Origin: AP-15 sp963736715
GTDB lineage: Bacteria; Pseudomonadota; Alphaproteobacteria; ATCC43930; CGMCC-115725
Direction: 5' to 3'
DNA: 64,000 bases
NCBI GenBank assembly: GCA_963736715.1
Contig: CAVTQA010000007.1
Coordinates: forward strand, 248,001-312,000
Positions within the stretch are counted from its first letter, which is position 1. The number at the start of each line of letters is the position of its first letter. A program made the translations under genes and the position numbers. Positions 34,705 through 45,550 of the stretch are shown here, piece by piece. The notes under the pieces were generated by a model. The model saw nothing but the letters and a program-made list of their open reading frames with translations. It was not told the origin of the DNA and searched no databases.

Positions 34705-35282
34705 GCCTCGTCCACCGGCTCGGCACGGGCGCGGTTAACATCCTCCCGCATTTGGTGGTTGCGCATTAAGCTCGGCGCAAGATCCTGAAGTTCGATGAAA
34801 TTATCCGCTTGGCGGCGCAGATCGTCGGACACCATTGGCGGCGACGAGCGGATCGTCGAAACCACCGACACACGGACTCCCTTACGCTGCACTGCTTCCA
34901 CGAGCCTTCGAAAATCTCCGTCACCCGAAAACAGGATAGCGTGATCGATGTACGAAGCCATTTCGAGCATGTCGATTGCCAGCTCGATATCCATATTACC
35001 CTTGATCCGTCGCCGTCCCAATGCGTCAGTGAACTCCTTCGTCGGCTTGGTGACCATCGCATAGCCGTTGTAGTCAAGCCAATCGACAAGCGGTCTGATT
35101 GGCGAGTACTCTTGGTCTTCTACCAGGGCAGTGTAGTAGAATGCCCGAATTAGCCGTCCCTTCGTGCTAAACAACTCGAGTAGCCGTCTGTAATCTATGT
35201 CGAACGAGAGACCCCGAGCGGCTGAATAGAGGTTAGCCCCGTCGATGAAAATGGCAAGGCGCTCTTCCGGATAGAAAATCAT
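34701..35282 (-). CDS. NYN/LabA-like PIN-fold RNase-type protein
   Basis: A 193-residue protein with a NYN domain (PIN-like nuclease fold). RLAIFIDGANLYSAARGLSF carries the first Asp, KGNMDIELAIDMLEMA the central acidic site, and HAILFSGDGDFRRLVEAV the third. These are the conserved acidic residues of LabA/DUF88 proteins. The ATG at 35282 was chosen because conservation starts at MIFYPEERLAIFI; the frame is open further upstream. It lies between smpB and folK, the usual place in alphaproteobacteria. Confidence 0.9.
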   Translation of the reverse strand: MIFYPEERLAIFIDGANLYSAARGLSFDIDYRRLLELFSTKGRLIRAFYYTALVEDQEYSPIRPLVDWLDYNGYAMVTKPTKEFTDALGRRRIKGNMDIELAIDMLEMASYIDHAILFSGDGDFRRLVEAVQRKGVRVSVVSTIRSSPPMVSDDLRRQADNFIELQDLAPSLMRNHQMREDVNRARAEPVDEA

Positions 35283-35373
35283 CTGACTAAATGCTCCTTC
35301 ACATCGATAATGTAGCAGAAGTGTCTTACACCCCGCATTCCGGGTCAAGCGGCGACAATTTGGAGGAATTCCG

Positions 35374-35868
35374 GTGATTCTAATCGGGATCGGCGGGAAT
35401 CAGGAAAGTGCTCGGTTTGGTCCGCCACGCGAGACGCTGTCCGCCGCGCTTGCGGCTTTGGAAGAGAAACGCATCAGAATCCTGACGCGCTCCCGATGGT
35501 ATCGTACAGAGCCGGTGCCTTGCTCCGACCAACCCTGGTTTGTCAATGCGGTTGCCTCTTTGGAGACGGAACTTGGAGCGAAAAACCTGCTCGCGGTGCT
35601 GCAGGCCCTAGAGACGCAGTTTGGACGCGTTCGCGGAGAACCCAACACGCCGCGCGTCGTCGATCTAGACATTCTCGACTATCAGGGCGAGGTGACGAAC
35701 GACACGTCTCTCGTCCTGCCTCACCCGAGACTGCACGAACGCCGGTTCGTTCTGGTGCCGCTTGCCGAAATCGCGCCGGACTGGCGGCACCCGATTCTGG
35801 GGCTCACCGCGGTGCAACTGCTAGCCCGGCTGTCCCCCGGACAGGAGATCGAGCGCCTCTCGTATTGA
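35374..35868 (+). CDS. folK: 2-amino-4-hydroxy-6-hydroxymethyldihydropteridine pyrophosphokinase
   Basis: A 164-residue folate-biosynthesis enzyme transferring pyrophosphate from ATP to hydroxymethyl-dihydropterin. IGIGGNQESARFG at the start, RSRWYRTEPVPCSDQPWFVN in the middle and the signature NTPRVVDLDILDYQG are clear, with VLPHPRLHERRFVLVPLAEI at the end. It begins at GTG 35374, eight bases after a GGAGG site. It is divergent from the NYN gene across a 91-bp intergenic region that should hold both promoters. Confidence 0.95.
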   Translation: MILIGIGGNQESARFGPPRETLSAALAALEEKRIRILTRSRWYRTEPVPCSDQPWFVNAVASLETELGAKNLLAVLQALETQFGRVRGEPNTPRVVDLDILDYQGEVTNDTSLVLPHPRLHERRFVLVPLAEIAPDWRHPILGLTAVQLLARLSPGQEIERLSY

Positions 35869-35940
35869 CCGGTGCTGGTTCGATCGATTGTGCCTCCCGG
35901 ACGCGGCAGATATAAACGCGCGACACGAACGGGATGCTTG

Positions 35941-36600
35941 ATGAGTGTATTTGAAGTTGCCCGCTCTCATATGCTTGAGAGCCAGCTCCGACCCAACAAA
36001 GTTACCGACGATCGGGTGCTCAATGCCTTCGCCAGCATAAGGCGCGAGCTTTTTGTACCCGAGCACCTTCGCCCGGTTGCCTATATCGATGAGGACTTGC
36101 CGCTCGGCGGCGGGCGCTACCTGATGGAGCCGATGGTCGCTGCCCGGCTGTTGCAGGAGGCAGCAATTGCCCGCACGGATGCCGCGCTGATCGTCGGTGC
36201 CGCAACGGGATACGAAGCGGCTTTGACCGCGATGCTCGCCAGGAGTGTCCTCGCCCTCGAAGAGGATCCCGAGCTGGCCCGGCGTGCACGCGCTGCTCTC
36301 GTCGAGCACGCTATCGCGTCAGTTAGTGTCGTCGAAGGTCCATTGCACGAGGGCTATCGGCCGCGTGCTCCGTACGATGTAGTCCTGTTCGGCGGAGGGG
36401 TCGTCGAGATTCCGCCGGAGATCGCTGCGCAGCTGGCGGATGGCGGTCGGCTACTGGCCATTGTCAAACCCGCCAATGCTGTCGGCCGTGCCACTCTGGT
36501 GACACGGACTGGCGGAGTGCTCGCGCGGCGCGTTATATTTGGCGCTGCCACTCCCGTGTTGCAGGGCTTTACACCGAAGCCCGCGTTTGAGTTCTGCTGA
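35941..36600 (+). CDS. pcm: Protein-L-isoaspartate O-methyltransferase-like protein
   Basis: A 219-residue SAM-dependent methyltransferase of the PCMT type, repairing isoaspartyl residues. ESQLRPNKVTDDRVLNAFAS, RRELFVPEHLRPVAYIDEDL and the SAM-loop ALIVGAATGYEAALTAMLA fit the divergent alphaproteobacterial branch found upstream of tolC; VGAATGYE replaces the classical GxGSGY. Activity on isoaspartate is therefore less certain than fold. The gene is followed 24 bp later by tolC. Confidence 0.85.
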   Translation: MSVFEVARSHMLESQLRPNKVTDDRVLNAFASIRRELFVPEHLRPVAYIDEDLPLGGGRYLMEPMVAARLLQEAAIARTDAALIVGAATGYEAALTAMLARSVLALEEDPELARRARAALVEHAIASVSVVEGPLHEGYRPRAPYDVVLFGGGVVEIPPEIAAQLADGGRLLAIVKPANAVGRATLVTRTGGVLARRVIFGAATPVLQGFTPKPAFEFC

Positions 36601-36624
36601 CGCCCTGATCAGGAGCGGAGGAAA

Positions 36625-38094
36625 ATGCCCGAGAGCCGGTGCACCGGTCAGACCCGCCTTTATTCGAACCTCGATCGGGCCAACTGCGGCGGCAACTCGC
36701 GCCGCAAGACGATTTGGGGATTGGTTGCCGGAGTGGTTGCCGCTCTGACAGCGGTTTCTACGCAGGCTCAGACACTTACCGATGCTCTCGCCGAGGCCTA
36801 CAACACTAATCCACAACTCCTCGCTCAACGCGCCTTGTTAAGGGCGACCGACGAGCAGGTTCCACAAGCGCTGTCATTCTGGCGCCCACAGGTTACCTTC
36901 AATGGGCAGGTGGCAGGCACGCGAAGCAGTTTCGTGACACCGAGCAATGGGTTGCCTACCCCTGGCGGGCTGAGCAGCTATTCGACTTTTTATTCGAACA
37001 GCCTCAATCTCCAGGTAACTCAGCCGGTTTACCGGGGCGGCCGGACCGTGGCGCAAACGCGCCAAGCGATCAACACCGTGGAGTCGACTCGAGCGCAGAC
37101 CCTCGCAGTCGAGACCACGGTGTTCCAGGCCGTCGCGATGGCCTATCTCGATGTCGTTCGCGACCAAGCCTTGGTCGAGGTCGACCGCAACAACGTCGAG
37201 GTCCTACGCAAGCAGCTTGAGGCGACCCAGGACCGTTTCCGCGTCGGCGAGGTCACGCGCACCGATGTGGCGCAGGCCGAGGCCGCGCTCGCGCAAGCTC
37301 AGGGCACCCTCGTCACCCAGCAAGGCGTGCTAGAAATAAGCCGGGCTGAATATGTTCGCGCCGTCGGTCACCCGCCTGGGAGATTGGTCCTGCCGCGGGA
37401 CCGTCCGGCGCTTCCCGCTACACGCGAAGAGGCATTGAGCCTTGCGGCGAACAATAATTTCAGTGTGATCTCGGCAACATTCGCCGAACTCGCCGCTCGC
37501 GACAACATCGACGTCGTGCGCGGCCAGCTGTTGCCGCAGATCTCGCTCGTCGGCGGTCTCCTCCGCTCATTTGGTCCCTCAATCACGTTGAAAGGTTCCC
37601 TGGAGGAGTCGGCCGCGATCATGGCACAAATGACGATGCCGCTCTACGAAGGAGGGGCGATTTATTCGCAGACGCGGCAGGCCGAGCAGACCGTCGGACA
37701 ACGACGCAGCCAGGTCGACGATGCGCGCCGGGCGGCGGTCCAGACGGCCAGCCAGTTTTGGTCGACCCTGGAAGCCGCGCGGGCGAGTATTTCTTCCTTC
37801 GCTGCGGCGGTGCGAGCGGCGCAGATCGCCCTCGAGGGCACCCAGCAGGAGGCGCTGGTAGGCACTCGCACCGTGCTCGACGTTCTGATCCAGAACCAGA
37901 CGCTGTTGCAGACCCAGTCTCAGCTCGTCACTGCGCAGCACGACGCGGCTCTCGCGGAATTCAACTTGGCGGCCGCCGTGGGCCGGTTGATCGCACCAGA
38001 ACTTAGGCTACCGGTCAGGCTCTACGATATGGAGCAGCACTATAAGCAGGTGAGAGACAAATGGGCCGGCTTCCGCGGCGGTCTTTCCGAGTGA
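36625..38094 (+). CDS. tolC: TolC-family outer membrane efflux protein
   Basis: A 489-residue outer membrane channel for type I secretion and multidrug efflux. A signal sequence (IWGLVAGVVAALTAVSTQA) precedes TLTDALAEAYNTNPQLLAQR. Two tandem OEP repeats follow, with the long coiled-coil helices (DQALVEVDRNNVEVLRKQLE and RFRVGEVTRTDVAQAEAALA; later ALEGTQQEALVGTRTVLDVL). VTQPVYRGGRTVAQTRQA and MPLYEGGAIYSQTRQAEQ are the beta-barrel motifs. The length and order pcm-tolC-popZ-valS are typical. Confidence 0.95.
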   Translation: MPESRCTGQTRLYSNLDRANCGGNSRRKTIWGLVAGVVAALTAVSTQAQTLTDALAEAYNTNPQLLAQRALLRATDEQVPQALSFWRPQVTFNGQVAGTRSSFVTPSNGLPTPGGLSSYSTFYSNSLNLQVTQPVYRGGRTVAQTRQAINTVESTRAQTLAVETTVFQAVAMAYLDVVRDQALVEVDRNNVEVLRKQLEATQDRFRVGEVTRTDVAQAEAALAQAQGTLVTQQGVLEISRAEYVRAVGHPPGRLVLPRDRPALPATREEALSLAANNNFSVISATFAELAARDNIDVVRGQLLPQISLVGGLLRSFGPSITLKGSLEESAAIMAQMTMPLYEGGAIYSQTRQAEQTVGQRRSQVDDARRAAVQTASQFWSTLEAARASISSFAAAVRAAQIALEGTQQEALVGTRTVLDVLIQNQTLLQTQSQLVTAQHDAALAEFNLAAAVGRLIAPELRLPVRLYDMEQHYKQVRDKWAGFRGGLSE

Positions 38095-38181
38095 GCCGGC
38101 TGGCCCAGGACGGTTCCGCTGGCAAATCCTCGTCGTCTTACCTAGTTTAAAGGTGCCCCAAGCCTTTTTTGGTCTGCTTCT

Positions 38182-38757
38182 ATGCCGGAAAATCCCAAAT
38201 CGCCGTCAGAACCCTCTATGGAAGAGATAATCGCCTCGATCAGCCGCATCATTACGGACGAAAAGACGTCGGCTGAACCGGACCGTCCAGTTCCCGCGGA
38301 TAAGAGCGAGATCCTCGAACTGACTGAGGTCGTCGACGAGGATGGCTCGGTGCGGCGCGTCTTCCCCGAGGCGGGCAGTCCAGAGAGGCGGCCTACCGGG
38401 TCCGCAGCCGGCGCCGATCCCGCGATTGTGAATGCGACCGCAAGGAGCGGTCCGAGTGCGTTACATCCTGAGGCCGAAGTTGAGCCGAAACTCGAACTCG
38501 GCCGCGAACGCATTTTGTCGTCGGCAATGTCGGGAGCCGCTGCGGCCGCTTTCGCTCAACTCGGCGCGCTACCGCGAGAGCGACGCCGGGAGGGGGAGCT
38601 TCCGCTCGGTGGCGTCGATCGCACTCTCGAAGACATCGTGCGCGATATGCTGCGACCGCTGCTGCAGGCTTGGCTCGACGAAAACCTCCCTGGGATGGTC
38701 GAGCGGCTGGTCCGCGAAGAGATCGCCCGCGTCGTCGGCGAGGCGGGGCTGCGCTGA
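38182..38757 (+). CDS. popZ: PopZ-family polar organising protein (DUF2497)
   Basis: A 191-residue protein with the PopZ pattern: a short conserved N-terminal helix (EPSMEEIIASISRIITDE), a long low-complexity acidic and proline-containing middle, and a conserved C-terminal oligomerisation region (TLEDIVRDMLRPLLQAWLDE followed by LPGMVERLVREEIARV). PopZ forms the polar matrix that anchors the centromere-ParB complex. Its place between tolC and valS is the classical alphaproteobacterial position. Confidence 0.92.
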   Translation: MPENPKSPSEPSMEEIIASISRIITDEKTSAEPDRPVPADKSEILELTEVVDEDGSVRRVFPEAGSPERRPTGSAAGADPAIVNATARSGPSALHPEAEVEPKLELGRERILSSAMSGAAAAAFAQLGALPRERRREGELPLGGVDRTLEDIVRDMLRPLLQAWLDENLPGMVERLVREEIARVVGEAGLR

Positions 38758-38836
38758 CAGGCAGTCGAGTTCCGCCACCAGGCGTGGCCTTTTGCGGCGA
38801 GGTCTGACGAACAGCTCATATGCGGACAATCGAGTG

Positions 38837-41485
<2,649 letters not shown>

Positions 41486-42547
41486 ATGACAGGGGCCCGG
41501 ATTCTCGGAGCAGAAGATTTCGTTCCTGCGGGGATTGCCAAGCCGGGTCAACTCCGAGACATCCGACGAGTGGCCGAGCAGTTCGCCGTCGCGGTGACGG
41601 AGGACGTGGCGGAACTGATTGATCCGGCCGATCCCGCCGACCCGATCGCGGCGCAGTTTGTGCCGACAGCGGCGGAGCTCACCGAAGCGCCGGAAGAACG
41701 TGCCGATCCGATCGGGGATGAGCGCTGGTCGCCCGTCCCCGGCATCGTCCATCGGTACCCCGATCGCGTGCTGTTGAAACCGACGCTGCTATGCCCGGTC
41801 TATTGCCGCTTCTGCTTCCGGCGCGAAGTCGTCGGCAAGACAGGGGCGGTGCTCGACCAAGCCTCCTTGGCGCGCGCCTTTGACTACATTCGTCAACGGG
41901 CGCAGATCTGGGAGGTGATCATCACCGGCGGTGACCCGTTTCTGCTCGCACCGCGCCGCATCGCGGACATCGTTCGCATTCTCGATCAGATCCCGCATCT
42001 GGGTGTCCTGCGCTTTCATACCCGTGTTCCCGTGGTCGATCCACGGCGGGTGACGCGCGCGTTGGTCGAGGCACTCGCCGTGGAAAAGGCGGTCTATGTG
42101 GTTATTCACGCGAACCACCCCCGCGAGTTGACGACGCAGGTGCAGGAGGCAGTGCTAAAGCTGAGCCGGGCCGGTATTCCATTGCTGTCGCAGACGGTCC
42201 TCTTGCGCGGCGTCAATGACGACGCTGCGGTCCTAGAAGCGTTGTTCCGGCGTTTGGTCGCGATGCGGGTCAAGCCCTATTACCTGCATCACCCCGATCT
42301 TGCCCGCGGCACCGCGCATTTTCGCACCGGGATTGCGTCCGGGCAGCGCCTCGTTCGCTTGTTGCGCGGACGTGTCTCCGGGCTGTGTCAGCCGACTTAC
42401 GTGCTCGATATACCGGACGGTTACGGGAAGGTGCCGATCGGTCCTTGTGCGGCCGGTCAAGGGGGCTCATCTGGCGAGTGGATCATCGAAGACGGTGCCG
42501 GTGTTCGGCACCCATATCCGCCTGATCCCGGCGAAGCGGAGGACTGA
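41486..42547 (+). CDS. Lysine-2,3-aminomutase-like radical SAM protein (KamA/EpmB family)
   Basis: A 353-residue radical SAM/PLP enzyme. The [4Fe-4S] motif is LCPVYCRFCFRR (CxxxCxxC), with VIITGGDPFLLAPRRI next, LRFHTRVPVVDPRRVT, and the PLP-lysine region VLDIPDGYGKVPIGP near the C-terminus. At this length and with the short N-terminus it resembles EpmB, which makes beta-lysine for elongation factor P, as much as catabolic KamA; efp is not adjacent. The ATG directly abuts the valS stop (TGAATG), so translation is coupled. Confidence 0.88.
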   Translation: MTGARILGAEDFVPAGIAKPGQLRDIRRVAEQFAVAVTEDVAELIDPADPADPIAAQFVPTAAELTEAPEERADPIGDERWSPVPGIVHRYPDRVLLKPTLLCPVYCRFCFRREVVGKTGAVLDQASLARAFDYIRQRAQIWEVIITGGDPFLLAPRRIADIVRILDQIPHLGVLRFHTRVPVVDPRRVTRALVEALAVEKAVYVVIHANHPRELTTQVQEAVLKLSRAGIPLLSQTVLLRGVNDDAAVLEALFRRLVAMRVKPYYLHHPDLARGTAHFRTGIASGQRLVRLLRGRVSGLCQPTYVLDIPDGYGKVPIGPCAAGQGGSSGEWIIEDGAGVRHPYPPDPGEAED

Positions 42548-42555
42548 GGGAGCCG

Positions 42556-44277
42556 ATGGTGGCGGAGCCGGACGATCCTGTCATGATCGTCGTCGGCGGT
42601 GGTGCGATCGCGCTCAGCACGGCCCAGGAGCTTTGCGCGCTGCAAGGGCATCGCGTAGTCGTCTTGTGGCGCAGGGATCCGGACTTGGCGCGCGCCGTCG
42701 AGAGTATAGGCGCAGTTTTCATTACCGCGGCCCGCCCGGATAGTGGCGAGGGGCTGGATCGCGCCGGGGTGCGCCATGCGATCACGGTTCTCGCGCTTTC
42801 GCCCGACGATCATCTCAATCTGCACGCCGCTCTTCTCGCACGGGACCTCAACCCGCGGATCCGCATCGTATTGCGGCAATTCAACCGGACCCTCGCCCAC
42901 AAGATCGAGCAGAACCTGCCGAACTGCTCGGTTCTGTCGCTTGCCTGGCACTCGGCCGCGACCTATGCCGCGGCCGCAATCGATCCGTCCTGCTTCCGCG
43001 GGCTGCAGTTCCCCGAGCCCGACGGCCCGCTGACCGGATTTGCTACCCGGATCGCCGAATATTGCGGGATCGACGGCGGTTCCGTGGCCCATGCCGAGCG
43101 GGTGCTGGGGACGCGGATCATTGCGATCGATGGCGCTACCGTCTTCTCCGAAGACGCGGTGCTCGCAGGAGGAGCCGAGCTGGTCGTTTATGGTGAGATT
43201 GCCAAGTTGGAGGGTACTGCACCTGTTCGATCGGGGGCTCGGGCGAAGCCGGAAATCGGACGCAGGCTGCGTTCGCTATTGGGCCACCGACCGCATCGTC
43301 CGCCCCGGTTAAACCCGATCCTTGCCCGGCTCGCCTGGGTCACCTTGATCGTGCTCCTCACCGGGACGTGGTATTTTCACGCTGTCTTCGGAGGCGATTG
43401 GCTCGACGCCGTCTACTTCGTTGTCGCAACAATGACGACGACTGGATACGGCGACCTGACCCCCGACCGGAGCAAGCCTCTCGAAATTGTTGTCGCGATG
43501 CTGCTGATGCTGTCCGGCATCACGCTGACCGGCCTCTTTATCGCCTTCGGCGCTTCGCTTTTGACGCGGGTGCACTGGGTCACCATGCAAGGCCTACGCC
43601 CGGTGCACCGCCGCGGGCATATCGTGATTTGCGGCGCCGGCAGCATCGGCTCCGGCGTCATCGACCTGCTCCTCGCGCTCGGAAAGCGGCTGGTCGTAGT
43701 CGAGCTCAACCCCGATAGTACGATCGTCGAAAGGGCACGCGAGCAGCATTTCGATTTGCTGACCGGGGATGCGAGCCGAGACACGACGCTCGATCTCTGC
43801 AATCTTGCCGCCGCACATAGCCTGATCGCCCTGACCAACGTCGATACCTTGAACCTCGAGATCGCGCTTGGTGCTCGAGCCCGAAATCCGACGATGCCGA
43901 TCGTGCTGCGGATCGCCGAGGCCAGCTTTGCCGAGTCGATTGCCCGGCACTTCGAATTCGAAACCACGTTCTCGGCCGCAGCACTCGCGGCGCCGGCCTT
44001 TGTTGGCCTGGGGCGTTTCCCGGGATCGCGCGGACGCGTCGCATTTGGCGGTCAGGAATTTGCGATCGGAGAGATTGGTTCGGAAGACCTCCCGCGGATT
44101 CCCCCGCCGGACGCAATCCCGATCGCGGTGTCCCGTGGAGACCATTTCGAAATTACCCACGATCTCCACGCCCTCGATCCGAATGGCCGCGCTCTGCTCC
44201 TCTTCCCGACCGCACGTTTCAGAGAAGGGACGGACACGCTCGCTGCCGCGGCGGAGCGGTTCCTGCAGCGCAGTTAG
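42556..44277 (+). CDS. Two-transmembrane potassium channel flanked by two RCK domains
   Basis: A 573-residue protein. N-terminal TrkA-N/RCK-like domain: VMIVVGGGAIALSTAQELCA and ALSPDDHLNLHAALLARDL (residues 9 to about 120), then a beta-rich extension. The pore has LARLAWVTLIVLLTGTWYF (TM1), TMTTTGYGDLTP (K+ selectivity filter) and VAMLLMLSGITLTGLFIAFG (TM2). A second RCK-N follows: HIVICGAGSIGSGVIDLLLA and LTGDASRDTTLDLCNLAAA. Two RCK domains sandwiching one pore in a single chain is uncommon for bacterial channels. It sits 8 bp downstream of the KamA-like gene; the functional link is unclear. Confidence 0.88.
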   Translation: MVAEPDDPVMIVVGGGAIALSTAQELCALQGHRVVVLWRRDPDLARAVESIGAVFITAARPDSGEGLDRAGVRHAITVLALSPDDHLNLHAALLARDLNPRIRIVLRQFNRTLAHKIEQNLPNCSVLSLAWHSAATYAAAAIDPSCFRGLQFPEPDGPLTGFATRIAEYCGIDGGSVAHAERVLGTRIIAIDGATVFSEDAVLAGGAELVVYGEIAKLEGTAPVRSGARAKPEIGRRLRSLLGHRPHRPPRLNPILARLAWVTLIVLLTGTWYFHAVFGGDWLDAVYFVVATMTTTGYGDLTPDRSKPLEIVVAMLLMLSGITLTGLFIAFGASLLTRVHWVTMQGLRPVHRRGHIVICGAGSIGSGVIDLLLALGKRLVVVELNPDSTIVERAREQHFDLLTGDASRDTTLDLCNLAAAHSLIALTNVDTLNLEIALGARARNPTMPIVLRIAEASFAESIARHFEFETTFSAAALAAPAFVGLGRFPGSRGRVAFGGQEFAIGEIGSEDLPRIPPPDAIPIAVSRGDHFEITHDLHALDPNGRALLLFPTARFREGTDTLAAAAERFLQRS

Positions 44278-44278
44278 G

Positions 44279-45049
44279 CTAGACCGCGAGTTCGCACCAG
44301 ATCGGGGTGTGATCGGAGGAGCGGTCCTTCGCCCGAGGCTTCTTGTCGATGTTGCAGGCGGCAATTCTGTCGGCCGCTTGCGGCGACAGCAGCAGATGAT
44401 CGATGCGCAATCCCTCGTCGCGATGCCAGCGCCCAGCCTGGTAGTCCCAGAAAGTGTAGCGGTGCGGCTCCGGGTGAAAGACGCGGTAGGCGTCGGTCAG
44501 CCCGAGGTAAAGGAGCGCGCGAAACCGCGAGCGGGCTTCCAGCCGGCACAGGGCGTCGTCGCGAAACGCCACTGGATCGTAAACATCATCGTCGGTCGGA
44601 CAGATATTGTAGTCGCCGGCCAGCACGAACGGGATCTCACGGCGTGACATTTCGCGCGTGTGGCCGATCAGCCTCTCCATCCAGGCGAGCTTGTAGGTGA
44701 ATTTGTCGGTATCGACGGGATTTCCGTTTGGCAGGTAGACCGAGGCGACGCGAACCTCGCCAAAAGACGCTTCGATGAAGCGTGGTTGCTCGTCTTCGTC
44801 ATTACCGAGCAACCTGGTGACGACGTCCTCGGCGGGGCGCTTCGAAAGTAAAGCGACACCGTTATAGGCGCGCTGCCCGATCGCCTCGACGTGGTAGCCC
44901 AGACCCTTGACTTCGAGCATCGGGAAATCTTGCGCGAGACATTTGGTTTCTTGCAGGCACAGCACGTCGGGCTGGGCGTCCTCGAGAAATGCAAGGAGAT
45001 GGGGTAGCCGCGCCTTGACCGAATTGACGTTCCAGCTGGCGATCTTCAC
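44279..45049 (-). CDS. xth: Exodeoxyribonuclease III
   Basis: A 256-residue AP endonuclease/3'-exonuclease of base excision repair. SWNVNSVKARLPHLLAFLED, LQETKCLAQDFPMLE (metal Glu), LAGDYNICPTDDDVYDP, GLRIDHLLLSP and SSDHTPIWCEL complete the ExoIII active site. The length is standard. erpA lies upstream on the same strand with a 21-bp gap, a conserved pairing in alphaproteobacteria. Confidence 0.96.
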   Translation of the reverse strand: MKIASWNVNSVKARLPHLLAFLEDAQPDVLCLQETKCLAQDFPMLEVKGLGYHVEAIGQRAYNGVALLSKRPAEDVVTRLLGNDEDEQPRFIEASFGEVRVASVYLPNGNPVDTDKFTYKLAWMERLIGHTREMSRREIPFVLAGDYNICPTDDDVYDPVAFRDDALCRLEARSRFRALLYLGLTDAYRVFHPEPHRYTFWDYQAGRWHRDEGLRIDHLLLSPQAADRIAACNIDKKPRAKDRSSDHTPIWCELAV

Positions 45050-45070
45050 GGGGCGAAGCGAGTTTGACGG

Positions 45071-45430
45071 TCAGCCAATCGAAAAGGAATTGCCGCAACC
45101 GCATGAAGAGGCGGCATTCGGGTTGCGGATCTGGAACGAGGCGCCCATCAGGTCCTCGACAAAATCCACCTCGGCGCCGTTCAGGAGGCCGAGCGAGACC
45201 TCGTCGATGACGACGCCGACCCCGTCTCGCTCGAATACGAAATCGTCCTCGTTGCGCTGGTCATCGAACGACAGACCGTACTGAAATCCGGAGCAGCCGC
45301 CGCCCGAGACAGCGATCCTCAGAAATGCGCTCTCCGCGTCTTCTTTGGTCTTCAACGTCGCGATCCGACGGGCGGCGCTTTCAGTCAGAACGATCCGCCG
45401 CTCCTCAGTTTCGCTCGCGGCTTCGGCCAT
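45071..45430 (-). CDS. erpA: Iron-sulfur cluster insertion protein ErpA
   Basis: A 119-residue A-type Fe-S carrier. SESAARRIATLK-type start (LTESAARRIATLKTKE), SGGGCSGFQYGLSFD (first Cys) and SSCGCGNSFSIG (last two Cys) give the three ligands. The ATG at 45430 follows GGGAG ten bases upstream; the frame is open further but that part is antisense to the next gene's leader. It is divergent from the transketolase-like gene. Confidence 0.95.
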   Translation of the reverse strand: MAEAASETEERRIVLTESAARRIATLKTKEDAESAFLRIAVSGGGCSGFQYGLSFDDQRNEDDFVFERDGVGVVIDEVSLGLLNGAEVDFVEDLMGASFQIRNPNAASSCGCGNSFSIG

Positions 45431-45550
45431 GCTATCGATGCTCCCACTTCCCGCCTGCCAAGCATATGTAGGCACGGGCGCCACGTGGGTCAAATGCCAG
45501 ATTTTCCGAGGGGAATCGGCTAAGCTGCTACCTGGGAGCAGGAGGTGGAA

